From contig JAXHOJ010000054.1 in the NCBI GenBank assembly GCA_034519525.1, positions 62,001 through 126,000 of the forward strand: a stretch of 64,000 nt of DNA. Reading direction: 5' to 3'. Position numbers and translations under genes: made by a program. The stretch is from Gemmobacter sp034519525. GTDB lineage: Bacteria; Pseudomonadota; Alphaproteobacteria; Rhodobacterales; Rhodobacteraceae. The notes under the pieces are model-generated. The model was not told the DNA's origin. It ran no database searches and saw nothing but the letters and a program-made list of their open reading frames with translations. Shown one piece after another: positions 1 through 7,619 of this stretch (the stretch's first letter is position 1; every line of letters begins with the position of its first letter).

Positions 1-1155
1 GCCGACAAGATGGCGGCGCTGGATGGCGATGACCGGGTGGTGGGGCTGGGCGGGGATGATGACATTTCCGGCGGGGCGGGCGCGGACCGGCTGGAAGGCG
101 GGGCGGGCAATGACCTGCTGTCAGGCGATGCCGGGGCGGATGTGCTGATCGGGGGCTTTGGCAATGACCGGCTGACCGGCGGTGATGGCGATGACCGGCT
201 GGTGGGCGAGATCGGCGCCGATACGCTGGAGGGCGGCGCGGGATCGGATACGCTGATCGGGGGGATCGGTGGCGACAGGTTCATCATCACCAATGCCGCA
301 GGGCTGGACCGGATTCAGGACTATGGCACGGGGGACCGGATCGACATTTCCGCCTTTGCGCAGCTGGGCCTGCGGCCCAACCGGGCGGCGCTGTCCATCG
401 AATGGGCGGATGAGGCGAACCGGATTGCCGTGGTTTCGCTGGATGATCCGCTGAGCGCGCGGGATATTGCGCTGTTCGAGATCCAGCTGGGCGTGCGCCA
501 GAACCTTGAGGGCTTTCTGAAAACTGCGGATTTCACCTTTTCGGGCGGGCTTGCCCCGATCTTTGCAAAGCTGAATGCAGCGCTGGTCGAGGGCAGCGGC
601 AAGATCAACCAGATCATCGGCACGGTCGGGCGCGATGTGATGCGCGGGCTGGGCGGCGATGACATTCTGGAGGGCCGGGGCGGCCATGACCGGCTGAGCG
701 GTGATGCGGGGGATGACCAGATCAGCGGCGGCGCCGGAAATGACAGCCTGTCGGGTGGGGCGGGCAATGACAAGCTGATGGGCGACAGCGGCAATGATAC
801 GCTGGACGGTGGCGGCGGTTTTGACATGCTGATCGGCAGCATCACCCGCAGCCTGCTGCGCGGCGGGGCGGGCAATGACACGCTGGTGGCCAATGGCGGC
901 ACAACCACGATGATCGGGGGGGCCGGGGCGGATACCTTCGTGCTGAGCCGCGATGCGCTGGAAAACGGCGAGGTGGAGCTGCAGGATTTCGATCCTGCCG
1001 AAGACCGGCTGATGATCGACCCGGCGCTGAACCTGCAGGACTCGCTGCTGCGCATCCGGAACAACCTGATCCAGATCGACATGGTGTCGGATCAGCTGAA
1101 AACCGACAGCGTGCTGCGGTTCGAGGTCTGGGAGGATATTCTGAACCAGCTTTGA
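1..1155 (+). CDS. RTX calcium-binding repeat protein, C-terminal part (5' truncated by window edge)
   Basis: The reading frame is open from base 1, so the start lies outside the window and only about 384 residues are visible. Glycine/aspartate-rich nonapeptide repeats of the GGAGNDxLxG type form two blocks, roughly residues 10-95 and 215-300. A non-repeat segment of about 110 residues separates them, and a second non-repeat segment closes the protein. In the RTX family such repeats bind Ca2+ and fold as a parallel beta-roll after type I secretion, with the secretion signal at the extreme C-terminus. The tail here, ending in EDILNQL, fits that position but proves nothing. No catalytic domain is visible, so the activity (toxin, protease, lipase, adhesin or pectinase) cannot be told. 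Confidence 0.88.
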   Translation, partial: ADKMAALDGDDRVVGLGGDDDISGGAGADRLEGGAGNDLLSGDAGADVLIGGFGNDRLTGGDGDDRLVGEIGADTLEGGAGSDTLIGGIGGDRFIITNAAGLDRIQDYGTGDRIDISAFAQLGLRPNRAALSIEWADEANRIAVVSLDDPLSARDIALFEIQLGVRQNLEGFLKTADFTFSGGLAPIFAKLNAALVEGSGKINQIIGTVGRDVMRGLGGDDILEGRGGHDRLSGDAGDDQISGGAGNDSLSGGAGNDKLMGDSGNDTLDGGGGFDMLIGSITRSLLRGGAGNDTLVANGGTTTMIGGAGADTFVLSRDALENGEVELQDFDPAEDRLMIDPALNLQDSLLRIRNNLIQIDMVSDQLKTDSVLRFEVWEDILNQL

Positions 1156-1183
1156 CAGCAGAGGGCGGTCTGGCCTTCTGTCC

Positions 1184-1208
1184 TGCCGCGCCTTTCATGG
1201 GCGCGGCA
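1184..1208 (+). terminator. hairpin downstream of the RTX gene
   Basis: A 9-bp perfect inverted repeat, TGCCGCGCC and GGCGCGGCA, is separated by a 7-nt loop and lies about 30 nt after the RTX stop codon. No clear T-run follows, so it is only a possible intrinsic terminator. Confidence 0.4.
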
Positions 1209-1214
1209 TCAATA

Positions 1215-1231
1215 TGTCACGCAGCGGTCAC
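1215..1231 (+). promoter_or_regulatory. Pho-box-like direct repeat upstream of alkaline phosphatase
   Basis: TGTCAC at 1215-1220 and GGTCAC at 1226-1231 form a direct repeat with an 11-bp period. This is the spacing of PhoB-binding Pho boxes, whose half-site is CTGTCAT-like. It lies 45-60 bp before the phosphatase start codon. The position and the target gene both fit control by phosphate starvation, but the half-sites are short. Confidence 0.5.
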
Positions 1232-1275
1232 CCAAGCGGCCTAGAGCGGAGGAAAAGCCAAACCGAGGGACCATC

Positions 1276-2769
1276 ATGAAACATCTGCTTCTTGCCACCT
1301 CTGCTCTTGTTGCCTTTTCGGCCGCTGCTCTGGCCCAGGATCTGCCGCAGGCCGGCAGCGACTGGTTCAAGGCCGGTCAGGCCGCGATCACCGAACGCAT
1401 GGCCGTTCAGCCGATCACCAAGAAAGCCAAGAACGTGATCCTGTTCACCGCTGATGGCAATGGCGTGGGCACCAACTATGCCATCCGCCTGTTCTCGGGC
1501 CAGCAGGCCGGCGGTCTGGGCGATGATTATGTGCAGCCGTTCGAAACCTTCCCGAATGTCGCGCTGGTGAAAACCTATTCGTCCAACGGCCAGACGCCCG
1601 ATTCGGCGCCGACCGCTGCCGCGATGAACACCGGCATCAAGACGAAGAACGGCATGATCAACGTGCTGGACAGCGTGAATGTCAGCGATTGCGCTGCCGG
1701 TGCGACAGCGGGCGTCAAGACCTTTGCGGAAATCGTGACGGATATGGGTAAATCGGTCGGCGTCATCTCGACCGCGCGCATCACCCATGCCACCCCGGCC
1801 GCCGTTTACGCCCGCAGCGTGAACCGCGACTGGGAAGACAATTCCAAACTGCCGGAAGGCTGCACCCAGAAAGACATCGCCGATCAGCTGATCGACCAGA
1901 TGAAAGCCGGTGTGATCGACATCGCCCTGGGCGGTGGCCGTGGCCACTTCCTGCCCGAAGCGGTGACCGATGCCGAAGGCAAGGCCGGCAAGCGCACCGA
2001 TGGCCGCAACCTGGTGGAAGAAGCCCAGGCCGCTGGCGCGCAGGTGGTGTTTGCCGATACCGATTTCGCCGCACTGACCATGGGCAACAATGCCCCGGTT
2101 CTGGGCCTGTTCGAATCCGGCCACATGAAATACGATCATGACCGCACCGGCGAGCCTTCGCTGGCCGAAATGACCGAAGCCGCGATCAAGGGCCTGTCGT
2201 CCAACGAAAACGGCTTCTACCTGTCGATCGAGGCCGGCCGGGTTGACCATGCCAACCACGACGGCAACCTGTTCCGCGTGCTGACCGACGGCAAGGCCTT
2301 TGCCGATGCCATCGCCAAGGCCATGGAACTGACCAATGCCGAGGAGACGCTCATCATCGTCACCGCCGACCATGAACATGCCATCTCGTTCAACGGCTAT
2401 TGCGGCCGCGGCTCCAAGATCAACGGCCTGTGCATGGAAGAGAACGAGGCCGGGATCGAGCACAACGGCAAGCCCAACCTGGCCGCCGATGGCAAGCCTT
2501 ATACCGTGGCGGGCTATCTGAACGGCGCCGGTTCGGTGCTGGTGGAACAGGCCGACAAGACCTTTGCCGGCAGCCGCCCCGATCTGACCGAAGAACAGGC
2601 CACCGATGCGGATTACCTGCAGCAGGCGCTGATCCCGATGACCTCGGAAACCCATTCGGGTGAAGATGTCGCGGTGTTTGCGCGCGGCCCCTGGGCGCAT
2701 CTGTTCGGCGGCGTGATCGAGCAGAACGTGATCTTCCACGTCATGAACCACGCTGTCACCGCCGAATAA
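1276..2769 (+). CDS. phoA: alkaline phosphatase, periplasmic
   Basis: The protein has 497 residues. An N-terminal Sec signal peptide ends near ALAQ at residues 18-21, so the enzyme is exported. It hydrolyses phosphomonoesters to release phosphate. Family motifs are visible: a metal-binding Asp in the VILFTADG segment (about residue 60), the nucleophile Ser in TPDSAPTAAA (about residue 110), VDHANHDG, and TADHEH near residue 360. Length and motif order fit the PhoA family. The start follows GAGGGA at a normal distance. A Pho-box-like repeat lies just upstream and a strong hairpin just downstream, so it is probably transcribed alone under phosphate control. Confidence 0.93.
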   Translation: MKHLLLATSALVAFSAAALAQDLPQAGSDWFKAGQAAITERMAVQPITKKAKNVILFTADGNGVGTNYAIRLFSGQQAGGLGDDYVQPFETFPNVALVKTYSSNGQTPDSAPTAAAMNTGIKTKNGMINVLDSVNVSDCAAGATAGVKTFAEIVTDMGKSVGVISTARITHATPAAVYARSVNRDWEDNSKLPEGCTQKDIADQLIDQMKAGVIDIALGGGRGHFLPEAVTDAEGKAGKRTDGRNLVEEAQAAGAQVVFADTDFAALTMGNNAPVLGLFESGHMKYDHDRTGEPSLAEMTEAAIKGLSSNENGFYLSIEAGRVDHANHDGNLFRVLTDGKAFADAIAKAMELTNAEETLIIVTADHEHAISFNGYCGRGSKINGLCMEENEAGIEHNGKPNLAADGKPYTVAGYLNGAGSVLVEQADKTFAGSRPDLTEEQATDADYLQQALIPMTSETHSGEDVAVFARGPWAHLFGGVIEQNVIFHVMNHAVTAE

Positions 2770-2787
2770 GGCGCGATCCTATGGCGC

Positions 2788-2815
2788 GGGCCCCGGATCG
2801 TTCCGGGGCCCGTTT
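2788..2815 (+). terminator. intrinsic terminator of the phosphatase gene
   Basis: A 9-bp perfect GC-rich inverted repeat, GGGCCCCGG and CCGGGGCCC, has a 6-nt loop and is followed by GTTTGCC. It begins 18 nt after the phoA stop codon. Confidence 0.7.
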
Positions 2816-2850
2816 GCCGTTTCACGACCGACGCATCGAAGGATACCGCC

Positions 2851-3273
2851 ATGCACCGCCGCCATTTCCTTGCCGCCCTGCCCGCCCTATCGCTGGCCGG
2901 GATGCTGCGCGCCGAAGATGCGCCGATCCGTCTGCGCGATCTTTACAACAAGGATCTGAGCTTTTCCGATGCCGCGCTGGCCGCAAAGGGCAGCCGGATC
3001 ACGGTTTCGGGTTTCATGGCGCCACCGCTGAAGGCCAATTCGGTGTTTTTCGTGCTGACCAACCGGCCCATGGCGGTCTGCCCGTTCTGCGAACCGGGGA
3101 TGCCCTGGCCGGATGACATTCTGGCGGTCTATGCCAAGCGGATTGTTGATGTGGTGCCGTTCAACGTGCCGCTGCTGGCGGAAGGCGTGCTGGAGCTGGG
3201 CGATTATGTTGACCCTGAGCTGGGGTTCTATTCCAAGGTGCGCCTGAGCGATGCCACCTTCGCGCGGGCCTGA
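2851..3273 (+). CDS. small secreted protein, DUF3299-like, of a metal ABC operon
   Basis: The protein has 140 residues. An N-terminal signal (MHRRHFLAALPALSLAGMLRA) with an Arg pair suggests export. The body carries GFMAPPLK, then a VCPFCEPGMPWPDD segment with two cysteines, then PFNVPLLAEGVLELGDY. This pattern of 'remodel to GFM(V)P...' plus a Cys-containing segment resembles the small DUF3299-type proteins. In Pseudomonas these are encoded beside a LolD-like ABC ATPase and an FtsX-like permease in zinc-responsive loci. Here too the ABC pair follows, 3 nt downstream. A role in periplasmic metal or lipoprotein handling is inferred from this context; no enzymatic activity is evident. Confidence 0.7.
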   Translation: MHRRHFLAALPALSLAGMLRAEDAPIRLRDLYNKDLSFSDAALAAKGSRITVSGFMAPPLKANSVFFVLTNRPMAVCPFCEPGMPWPDDILAVYAKRIVDVVPFNVPLLAEGVLELGDYVDPELGFYSKVRLSDATFARA

Positions 3274-3276
3274 GCC

Positions 3277-3960
3277 ATGGGCGCGCCCGCCCTGCGGATT
3301 GAAGGGCTGCGGGTCGAGGGCAGTGGCGGCAGGACGCTGCTGACCGTGGACCGGCTGGAGATCGCCGCAGGCCAATCCGTTGCCATCACCGGCCCCTCGG
3401 GTGCGGGCAAATCCACGCTGCTGAACGTGCTGTCGGGGCTGGTGCGGCCGGTGGCCGGGCGGGTGCTGTGGGATGATCTGGATCTTGCCGCCCTGTCTGA
3501 TGCGCAAAGGGCCAGCTTCCGGCGTGAGCGGGTGGGGCTGATCTTTCAGGATTTCAATCTGTTCGAAGAGCTGTCGGCGCTTGGCAATGCCGCGCTGGCG
3601 GCGTCTTTTGCCCCGGCGGACCGGCGCGGGGCCATCCGGCAGGGCGCGCAGGGCTGGCTGGCGCAGCTGGGGCTGGGGGCGGTGGGCGGGCGCACGGTCG
3701 GATCCTTTTCCGGGGGCGAGCGGCAGCGTATCGCGGTGGCGCGGGCGCTGGCGGCAGACCCGGCCATCATTCTGGCCGATGAACCCACCGCCAGCCTGGA
3801 CCGGGCGGCGGCAGATGCTTTGGGCGCAGATCTGGTGCGGCTGGCGCAGGAGGGTGGGCGCGCCCTGATCGCCGTCACCCATGATACGGGCCTTGCCGCA
3901 CGGATGGCGCGGCGCCTGCATGTGGCGGATGGGCGGATCACGGAGGCGGATCATGGGTGA
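3277..3960 (+). CDS. ABC transporter ATP-binding protein, LolD/MacB type
   Basis: The protein has 227 residues and is a complete nucleotide-binding domain. Walker A is GPSGAGKST (about residue 38), the Q-loop region is IFQDFNLFEE, the signature is SFSGGERQR, Walker B is IILADEPT, and the switch His is in AVTHDTG. The closest subfamily is LolD/MacB/FtsE, which powers FtsX-type permeases that work on lipoproteins or periplasmic substrates. These are not classical importers. It overlaps the downstream permease gene by 8 bp (ATGGGTGA), which implies tight translational coupling. Confidence 0.88.
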   Translation: MGAPALRIEGLRVEGSGGRTLLTVDRLEIAAGQSVAITGPSGAGKSTLLNVLSGLVRPVAGRVLWDDLDLAALSDAQRASFRRERVGLIFQDFNLFEELSALGNAALAASFAPADRRGAIRQGAQGWLAQLGLGAVGGRTVGSFSGGERQRIAVARALAADPAIILADEPTASLDRAAADALGADLVRLAQEGGRALIAVTHDTGLAARMARRLHVADGRITEADHG

Positions 3961-5260
3961 TCTCTGGTCGGGCCTGCCGCCCGGATGGCAGGATCTGCTG
4001 GTCACCCTGCTGCTGATCGCGCCGGGGATGGCTGCGGGGGCATTGGTGCTGCGCGGGCTGGCGCCGGGTCCATTGGTGCGGGCCATGCTGCGCCGGTTTG
4101 GCTGGGTGAACCTGCTGTTCGTGCTGCTGATTGCAGTCTCGGTGGGTCTTGGCGTCGGGCTGGTGGCGCAGGAGCGCGGGTTGCGGCAGGGTTCGGCCCG
4201 GGCGGCCGAGAAGTTTGATCTGATCGTAGCCGCCCCGGGCAGCGAGGTGACGGCGATGCTGGCGGCGGTCTATCTGCAGCCTTCGGACATGCCGCTGCTG
4301 ACCGGCGCACAATATGCCGAGATTGCCAGCGCCGATGGCGTGGATTTCGCCGCACCCATCGCCTTTGGCGACAGTTTTGGCGCAGCGCCCGTTGTGGGCA
4401 CAACGGCGGCTTTTGTCACCCACCTGGCCGGGCCGCTGGCCGAAGGGCGATTGTTTGCCAGCGAGACAGAGGCGGTGGCGGGTGCCTTCGTGCCTCTGGC
4501 GGTCGCTGACAGCTTCACCCCCGCCCATGGCCATGGCCCGGCTGCCGAAACCGACGCCCATGCCGGGGCGGGGTATACGGTGACGGGACGCATGGCCCCC
4601 ACCGGCAGCCCCTGGGACCGCGCCATTCTGGTTCCGGTGGAAGGCGTCTGGGCGGTGCATGGGCTGGCCACTGGCCATGCGCCGGGATCGGTGCAGATCG
4701 GCCCGCCCTTTGATCCGGGCTATATGCCCGGCACGCCGGCGGTGCTGGTGCGCGCAACCGAGCTTTGGGGCAATTACGCGTTGAAATCACGGTTTTCGCG
4801 GCCTGACATGATGGCCTTCTTTCCCGGCACGGTGCTGGCACAACTGCACGGGCTGATGCGGGAGGTGCGGGCCGTCATGTCCCTGCTGGCGGTGATGACC
4901 CAGGTTCTGGTGACGCTGTCGGTGTTGATCGGGCTGATGATCCTGGTCCGGCTGATCGCCCGCAGTCTGGCCGTGCTGCGCGCCATTGGTGCCCCGGCGC
5001 GCTTTGTCTTTGCCGTGGTCTGGAGCTATTCAGCCACGCTGATTGCCAGCGGCGCGCTGCTGGGGTTGGGGCTGGGCTGGTCGGCGGCGCGGCTGCTGTC
5101 GGCCTTTGTGACCGCCCGCACCGATGTTCTGGTGCGCGCAGATCTTGGCTGGGGCGAGCTGCATCTGGTGGCGGGTTTCGTCAGCCTGACGCTGCTGCTG
5201 GCCCTGCTGCCTGCCTGGGCGGCGATCCGTCGCCCGCTGCTGTCTGACCTTCGGACCTGA
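3953..5260 (+). CDS. FtsX-like ABC permease
   Basis: The protein has 435 residues from the ATG that overlaps the ATPase stop codon. Two hydrophobic segments lie near the N-terminus (about residues 13-35 and 46-68). A periplasmic domain of about 220 residues follows, and then three C-terminal membrane segments. This is an extended form of the FtsX/MacB topology. The periplasmic domain contains a His-rich stretch, PAHGHGPAAETDAHAG, unusual for LolC/E proteins and suggestive of metal binding. With the DUF3299-like and His-rich PCuAC-like neighbours it probably forms a metal-linked mechanotransmission or lipoprotein system. The substrate is unknown. Confidence 0.82.
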   Translation: MGDLWSGLPPGWQDLLVTLLLIAPGMAAGALVLRGLAPGPLVRAMLRRFGWVNLLFVLLIAVSVGLGVGLVAQERGLRQGSARAAEKFDLIVAAPGSEVTAMLAAVYLQPSDMPLLTGAQYAEIASADGVDFAAPIAFGDSFGAAPVVGTTAAFVTHLAGPLAEGRLFASETEAVAGAFVPLAVADSFTPAHGHGPAAETDAHAGAGYTVTGRMAPTGSPWDRAILVPVEGVWAVHGLATGHAPGSVQIGPPFDPGYMPGTPAVLVRATELWGNYALKSRFSRPDMMAFFPGTVLAQLHGLMREVRAVMSLLAVMTQVLVTLSVLIGLMILVRLIARSLAVLRAIGAPARFVFAVVWSYSATLIASGALLGLGLGWSAARLLSAFVTARTDVLVRADLGWGELHLVAGFVSLTLLLALLPAWAAIRRPLLSDLRT

Positions 5261-5271
5261 AAGGAACCGCG

Positions 5272-5745
5272 ATGCGTGTCTTGCTGCTTTGCCTTGCCAC
5301 CCTTGCCGCCAGCCAGGCGCTGGCAGAGGATCATGACCATCATCTGGCCGAGGCCGAGGGGTTGCGCATCCTGCACGCCTGGACCCCGGCTGCCGCGAAA
5401 GGCGCCGAGGCGCTGATCTATATGGAGATCGAAAACACCTCTGCCACCGAAGCCATGTTGACCGGGGGCGAGGCTTTGGGCCGCGCGCTGGATCTGGTGG
5501 GCTTCAGCTATGGCGCGGCGGGCGAAAGCTGGGCCGTGCTGCCCGGCCTGCCGGTGCCGCAGGGGGGTGAGGTGGATCTGATGCCGAAGGTTCTGGCGCT
5601 GCGGCTGGCCGATCTGCCCGAGGCGCTGGCCGAAGGCGAAGAGCTGGAGATCGAGGTGGAGATCGGCGGCCAGCATATTCAGGCCCATGCCGAAATCACC
5701 GCAGCCGATGCCAGCGCACACAGCCACGCAGGCCACAACCATTGA
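5272..5745 (+). CDS. secreted His-rich PCuAC-like protein
   Basis: The protein has 157 residues and a signal peptide that is probably cleaved near QALAE. The mature part begins with EDHDHH and ends with SAHSHAGHNH, so both termini are potential metal-binding tails. The core (HAWTPAAAKGAEALIYMEIENT, then LPVPQGGEVDLMP) aligns by eye with the PCu(A)C periplasmic copper chaperone fold. However, I do not find the H-x-M pairs that ligate Cu(I) in canonical members: the usual GGYHVM position reads PKVLAL. It could be a PCuAC-fold protein repurposed for another metal such as zinc, with the His tails doing the binding. It is the last gene of the 2.85-5.75 kb operon. Confidence 0.72.
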   Translation: MRVLLLCLATLAASQALAEDHDHHLAEAEGLRILHAWTPAAAKGAEALIYMEIENTSATEAMLTGGEALGRALDLVGFSYGAAGESWAVLPGLPVPQGGEVDLMPKVLALRLADLPEALAEGEELEIEVEIGGQHIQAHAEITAADASAHSHAGHNH

Positions 5746-5757
5746 TCCGGCGCGCCG

Positions 5758-6357
5758 TCAGCGCAGCGCGGCGTTGACGGCAAAAGCCAGAATGACGGTG
5801 TTGTAGAAGAACGACACGATGCCATGGCCCAGCACCAGACGGCGCAGGGCCGGGCGTTCCACCACCACATCCGACACCTGCGCCGTCATGCCGATGGTAA
5901 AGCTGAAATACAGAAAATCCCAGGCATCCGGCGCGGCATTGCCGGGGAAGGCCAGCCCGCGCGCATTGCCGCCATACCAGAGCGCGGCATAGTGGAAGGC
6001 GGCCAGCACATGCAGCATGGACCAGCCCAGCGGCACCGAGGCCACGGCCAGCGCCGCTTCGGTGCCCGAGGCCTGCTGGAGGGAAAAGGCGATGGCCGTC
6101 AGGCTGAGCACGACCGAGCCCAAAGCCAGCGCGGCGATCAGCGGCACACCCTCATCCGACAGATCGGCATGGCGGCGCAGGTCAGACGGGGTCATGCCAT
6201 GGATATAGACCGCCATGAGCACAAGATAGGTGGCAAAGAAGCCATTCGCCGCGATCAGCCCCGCCCGGCCGGGCGGCTGGCCCAGCGCGATGGCACCCAG
6301 ACCCAGTGCCGCGCCCAGCAGAAAAGCCAGCAGAAAGCGGCGGTGGCGCGCGAACAA
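5758..6357 (-). CDS. DUF1345 family membrane protein
   Basis: The protein has about 199 residues with five hydrophobic segments. They include FLLAFLLGAALGLGAIAL, AANGFFATYLVLMAVYI, the paired LIAALALGSVVLSLTAIAF region, and a C-terminal segment ending NTVILAFAVNAALR. The motifs DAWDFLYFSFTIGMTAQVSDV and HGIVSFFYNTVILA are typical of DUF1345 inner-membrane proteins of unknown function. I chose a TTG start at 6357, 5 nt after the cytochrome stop codon, because the only upstream ATG lies deep inside the cytochrome gene. The gene is co-directional with and directly downstream of the cytochrome c gene. Confidence 0.8.
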   Translation of the reverse strand: MFARHRRFLLAFLLGAALGLGAIALGQPPGRAGLIAANGFFATYLVLMAVYIHGMTPSDLRRHADLSDEGVPLIAALALGSVVLSLTAIAFSLQQASGTEAALAVASVPLGWSMLHVLAAFHYAALWYGGNARGLAFPGNAAPDAWDFLYFSFTIGMTAQVSDVVVERPALRRLVLGHGIVSFFYNTVILAFAVNAALR

Positions 6358-6361
6358 GGGC

Positions 6362-6766
6362 TTAATCCTGCAGGGAGCGGAGATGTTGGGCCAGTTGCAC
6401 CAGCCGCAGCGGGGTGGGCGTGTCGATGCCGTCGCCGCTGTCGAACAGCACCATGCGTTCGCCATCCAGCAGCGGCGCGAATTGCGGCATCACCGTGCCA
6501 TCCGGCGCCTTGGCATAGCCCCAGATCTTGCTCATCACCCGGGTCATCGGAAAGCTGCCGTCGTTGGCGGCGGCCAGCTGCGTCAGATCGGCAGGCGGCT
6601 TGTCCATCGTATCGGCCACCGATCCCGCGCCCTTGCCATCGCGGCCATGACAGGCTGCGCAATAGGTGGCGAAATCCTCGGCCCCCGAGGGGGTCGGCAT
6701 GTCGCCCGGCTGGCAGGCGGCCAGCGGCAGAAGGCTGGCAAGAAGAACGAGTCTGGCGGGCTGCAT
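6362..6766 (-). CDS. lipoprotein c-type cytochrome
   Basis: The protein has 134 residues. The N-terminus ends in LLPLAAC, a lipobox with Cys18, so it is probably anchored on the periplasmic side of a membrane. A single haem-binding motif, CAACH, lies at residues 36-40 with HGRDGKG after it, as in class I monohaem cytochromes. The likely distal haem ligand is Met93 in TVMPQF. It probably acts as a small periplasmic electron carrier. The partner is unknown; the only linked gene is the downstream DUF1345 protein. Confidence 0.85.
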   Translation of the reverse strand: MQPARLVLLASLLPLAACQPGDMPTPSGAEDFATYCAACHGRDGKGAGSVADTMDKPPADLTQLAAANDGSFPMTRVMSKIWGYAKAPDGTVMPQFAPLLDGERMVLFDSGDGIDTPTPLRLVQLAQHLRSLQD

Positions 6767-6857
6767 GGCAACTGGCTCCTTCGGGCTGTGGGGTTCACCA
6801 CATCACGCCCGGCGGCAGGGCACAAGCACCGCGAGAGGGGCGCAGGGGCAAACGAGA

Positions 6858-7619
6858 CTACAGATGGTGCAGCACCAGCGGACGGCCTGCATGGTGCGCC
6901 ACCTGCACATCGGTTTCATACAGCGCCGACAGCGCGGGGCCGGTGATGACCTGCGCCGGTGGCCCGGCGGCGATCACCCGGCCGGCCTTCATCGCCACCA
7001 CATGATCGGCCCAGGCGGCGGCATGGTTCAGATCATGCAGCACCACGACCACCGAACGCCCGGCATCGCGCGCCCGCGCCAGATGCGCCATCAGCCCGCG
7101 GGCATGGGCGATATCGAGGTTGTTCAGCGGCTCGTCCAGCAGAACCCAGGGGGTCTGCTGCGCGAAGGTCATCGCCAGATGCCCGCGCTGCGCTTGCCCG
7201 CCCGACAGTTCATCCAGAAAGCGGTGTTCCAGCGCGGCAAGATCAAAATCCGCAAGTGCCTGGGTGATCGCAGCCTGATCTGCCGGGCCGGGGCGGCCCT
7301 TGCAATGGGGCCAGCGGCCGAAGGCCACCAGTTCGCGCAGGCGCAGCCTTGTGCCGCTGGCCATATGCTGGCCCAGAAAGGCCATTTCCAGCGCCAGCCG
7401 GGCCGAAGGCGTCTGCGCCAGATCCAGCCCGTTGACGATGATCCGGCCCTTCTGCAACGGCTCCAGCCGGGCGATCAGCCGCAGCAGGGTGGATTTTCCC
7501 GCCCCGTTCGGCCCGATCAGCGCGGTGATCCGGCCTGCCGGCAGATCAAGGGATATGTCTGACAGGATCGGCGCCGCACCGATGGCATGGGCCAGACCCG
7601 TGATGGTGATGCCGGTCAT
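6858..7619 (-). CDS. iron/siderophore ABC transporter ATP-binding protein
   Basis: The protein has 253 residues. It is a FepC/FhuC-type nucleotide-binding domain with Walker A GPNGAGKST, signature LSGGQAQR, Walker B WVLLDEP followed by LNNLDI, and VLHDLN at the switch. It powers the two FecCD-type permeases encoded immediately upstream; its start overlaps the second permease stop by 4 bp. The likely cargo is a ferric siderophore, haem or cobalamin. The family gives the transport class, but the sequence does not settle the substrate. The start at 7619 begins the normal MTGITITGL lead-in; longer forms would add unrelated residues. Confidence 0.87.
   Translation of the reverse strand: MTGITITGLAHAIGAAPILSDISLDLPAGRITALIGPNGAGKSTLLRLIARLEPLQKGRIIVNGLDLAQTPSARLALEMAFLGQHMASGTRLRLRELVAFGRWPHCKGRPGPADQAAITQALADFDLAALEHRFLDELSGGQAQRGHLAMTFAQQTPWVLLDEPLNNLDIAHARGLMAHLARARDAGRSVVVVLHDLNHAAAWADHVVAMKAGRVIAAGPPAQVITGPALSALYETDVQVAHHAGRPLVLHHL

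Noticed and set aside
1228..2751. Long open frame (about 500 codons) antisense to the alkaline phosphatase gene
   Set aside because: It is a shadow of the GC-rich codon pattern of phoA, has no recognisable motif and no ribosome site. phoA on the plus strand has clear family motifs.
7556..7564. TGTCTGACA copy inside the siderophore ATPase gene
   Set aside because: It is within coding sequence for a conserved helix (LSDISLD), far from any start codon of the pectin island; taken as chance.
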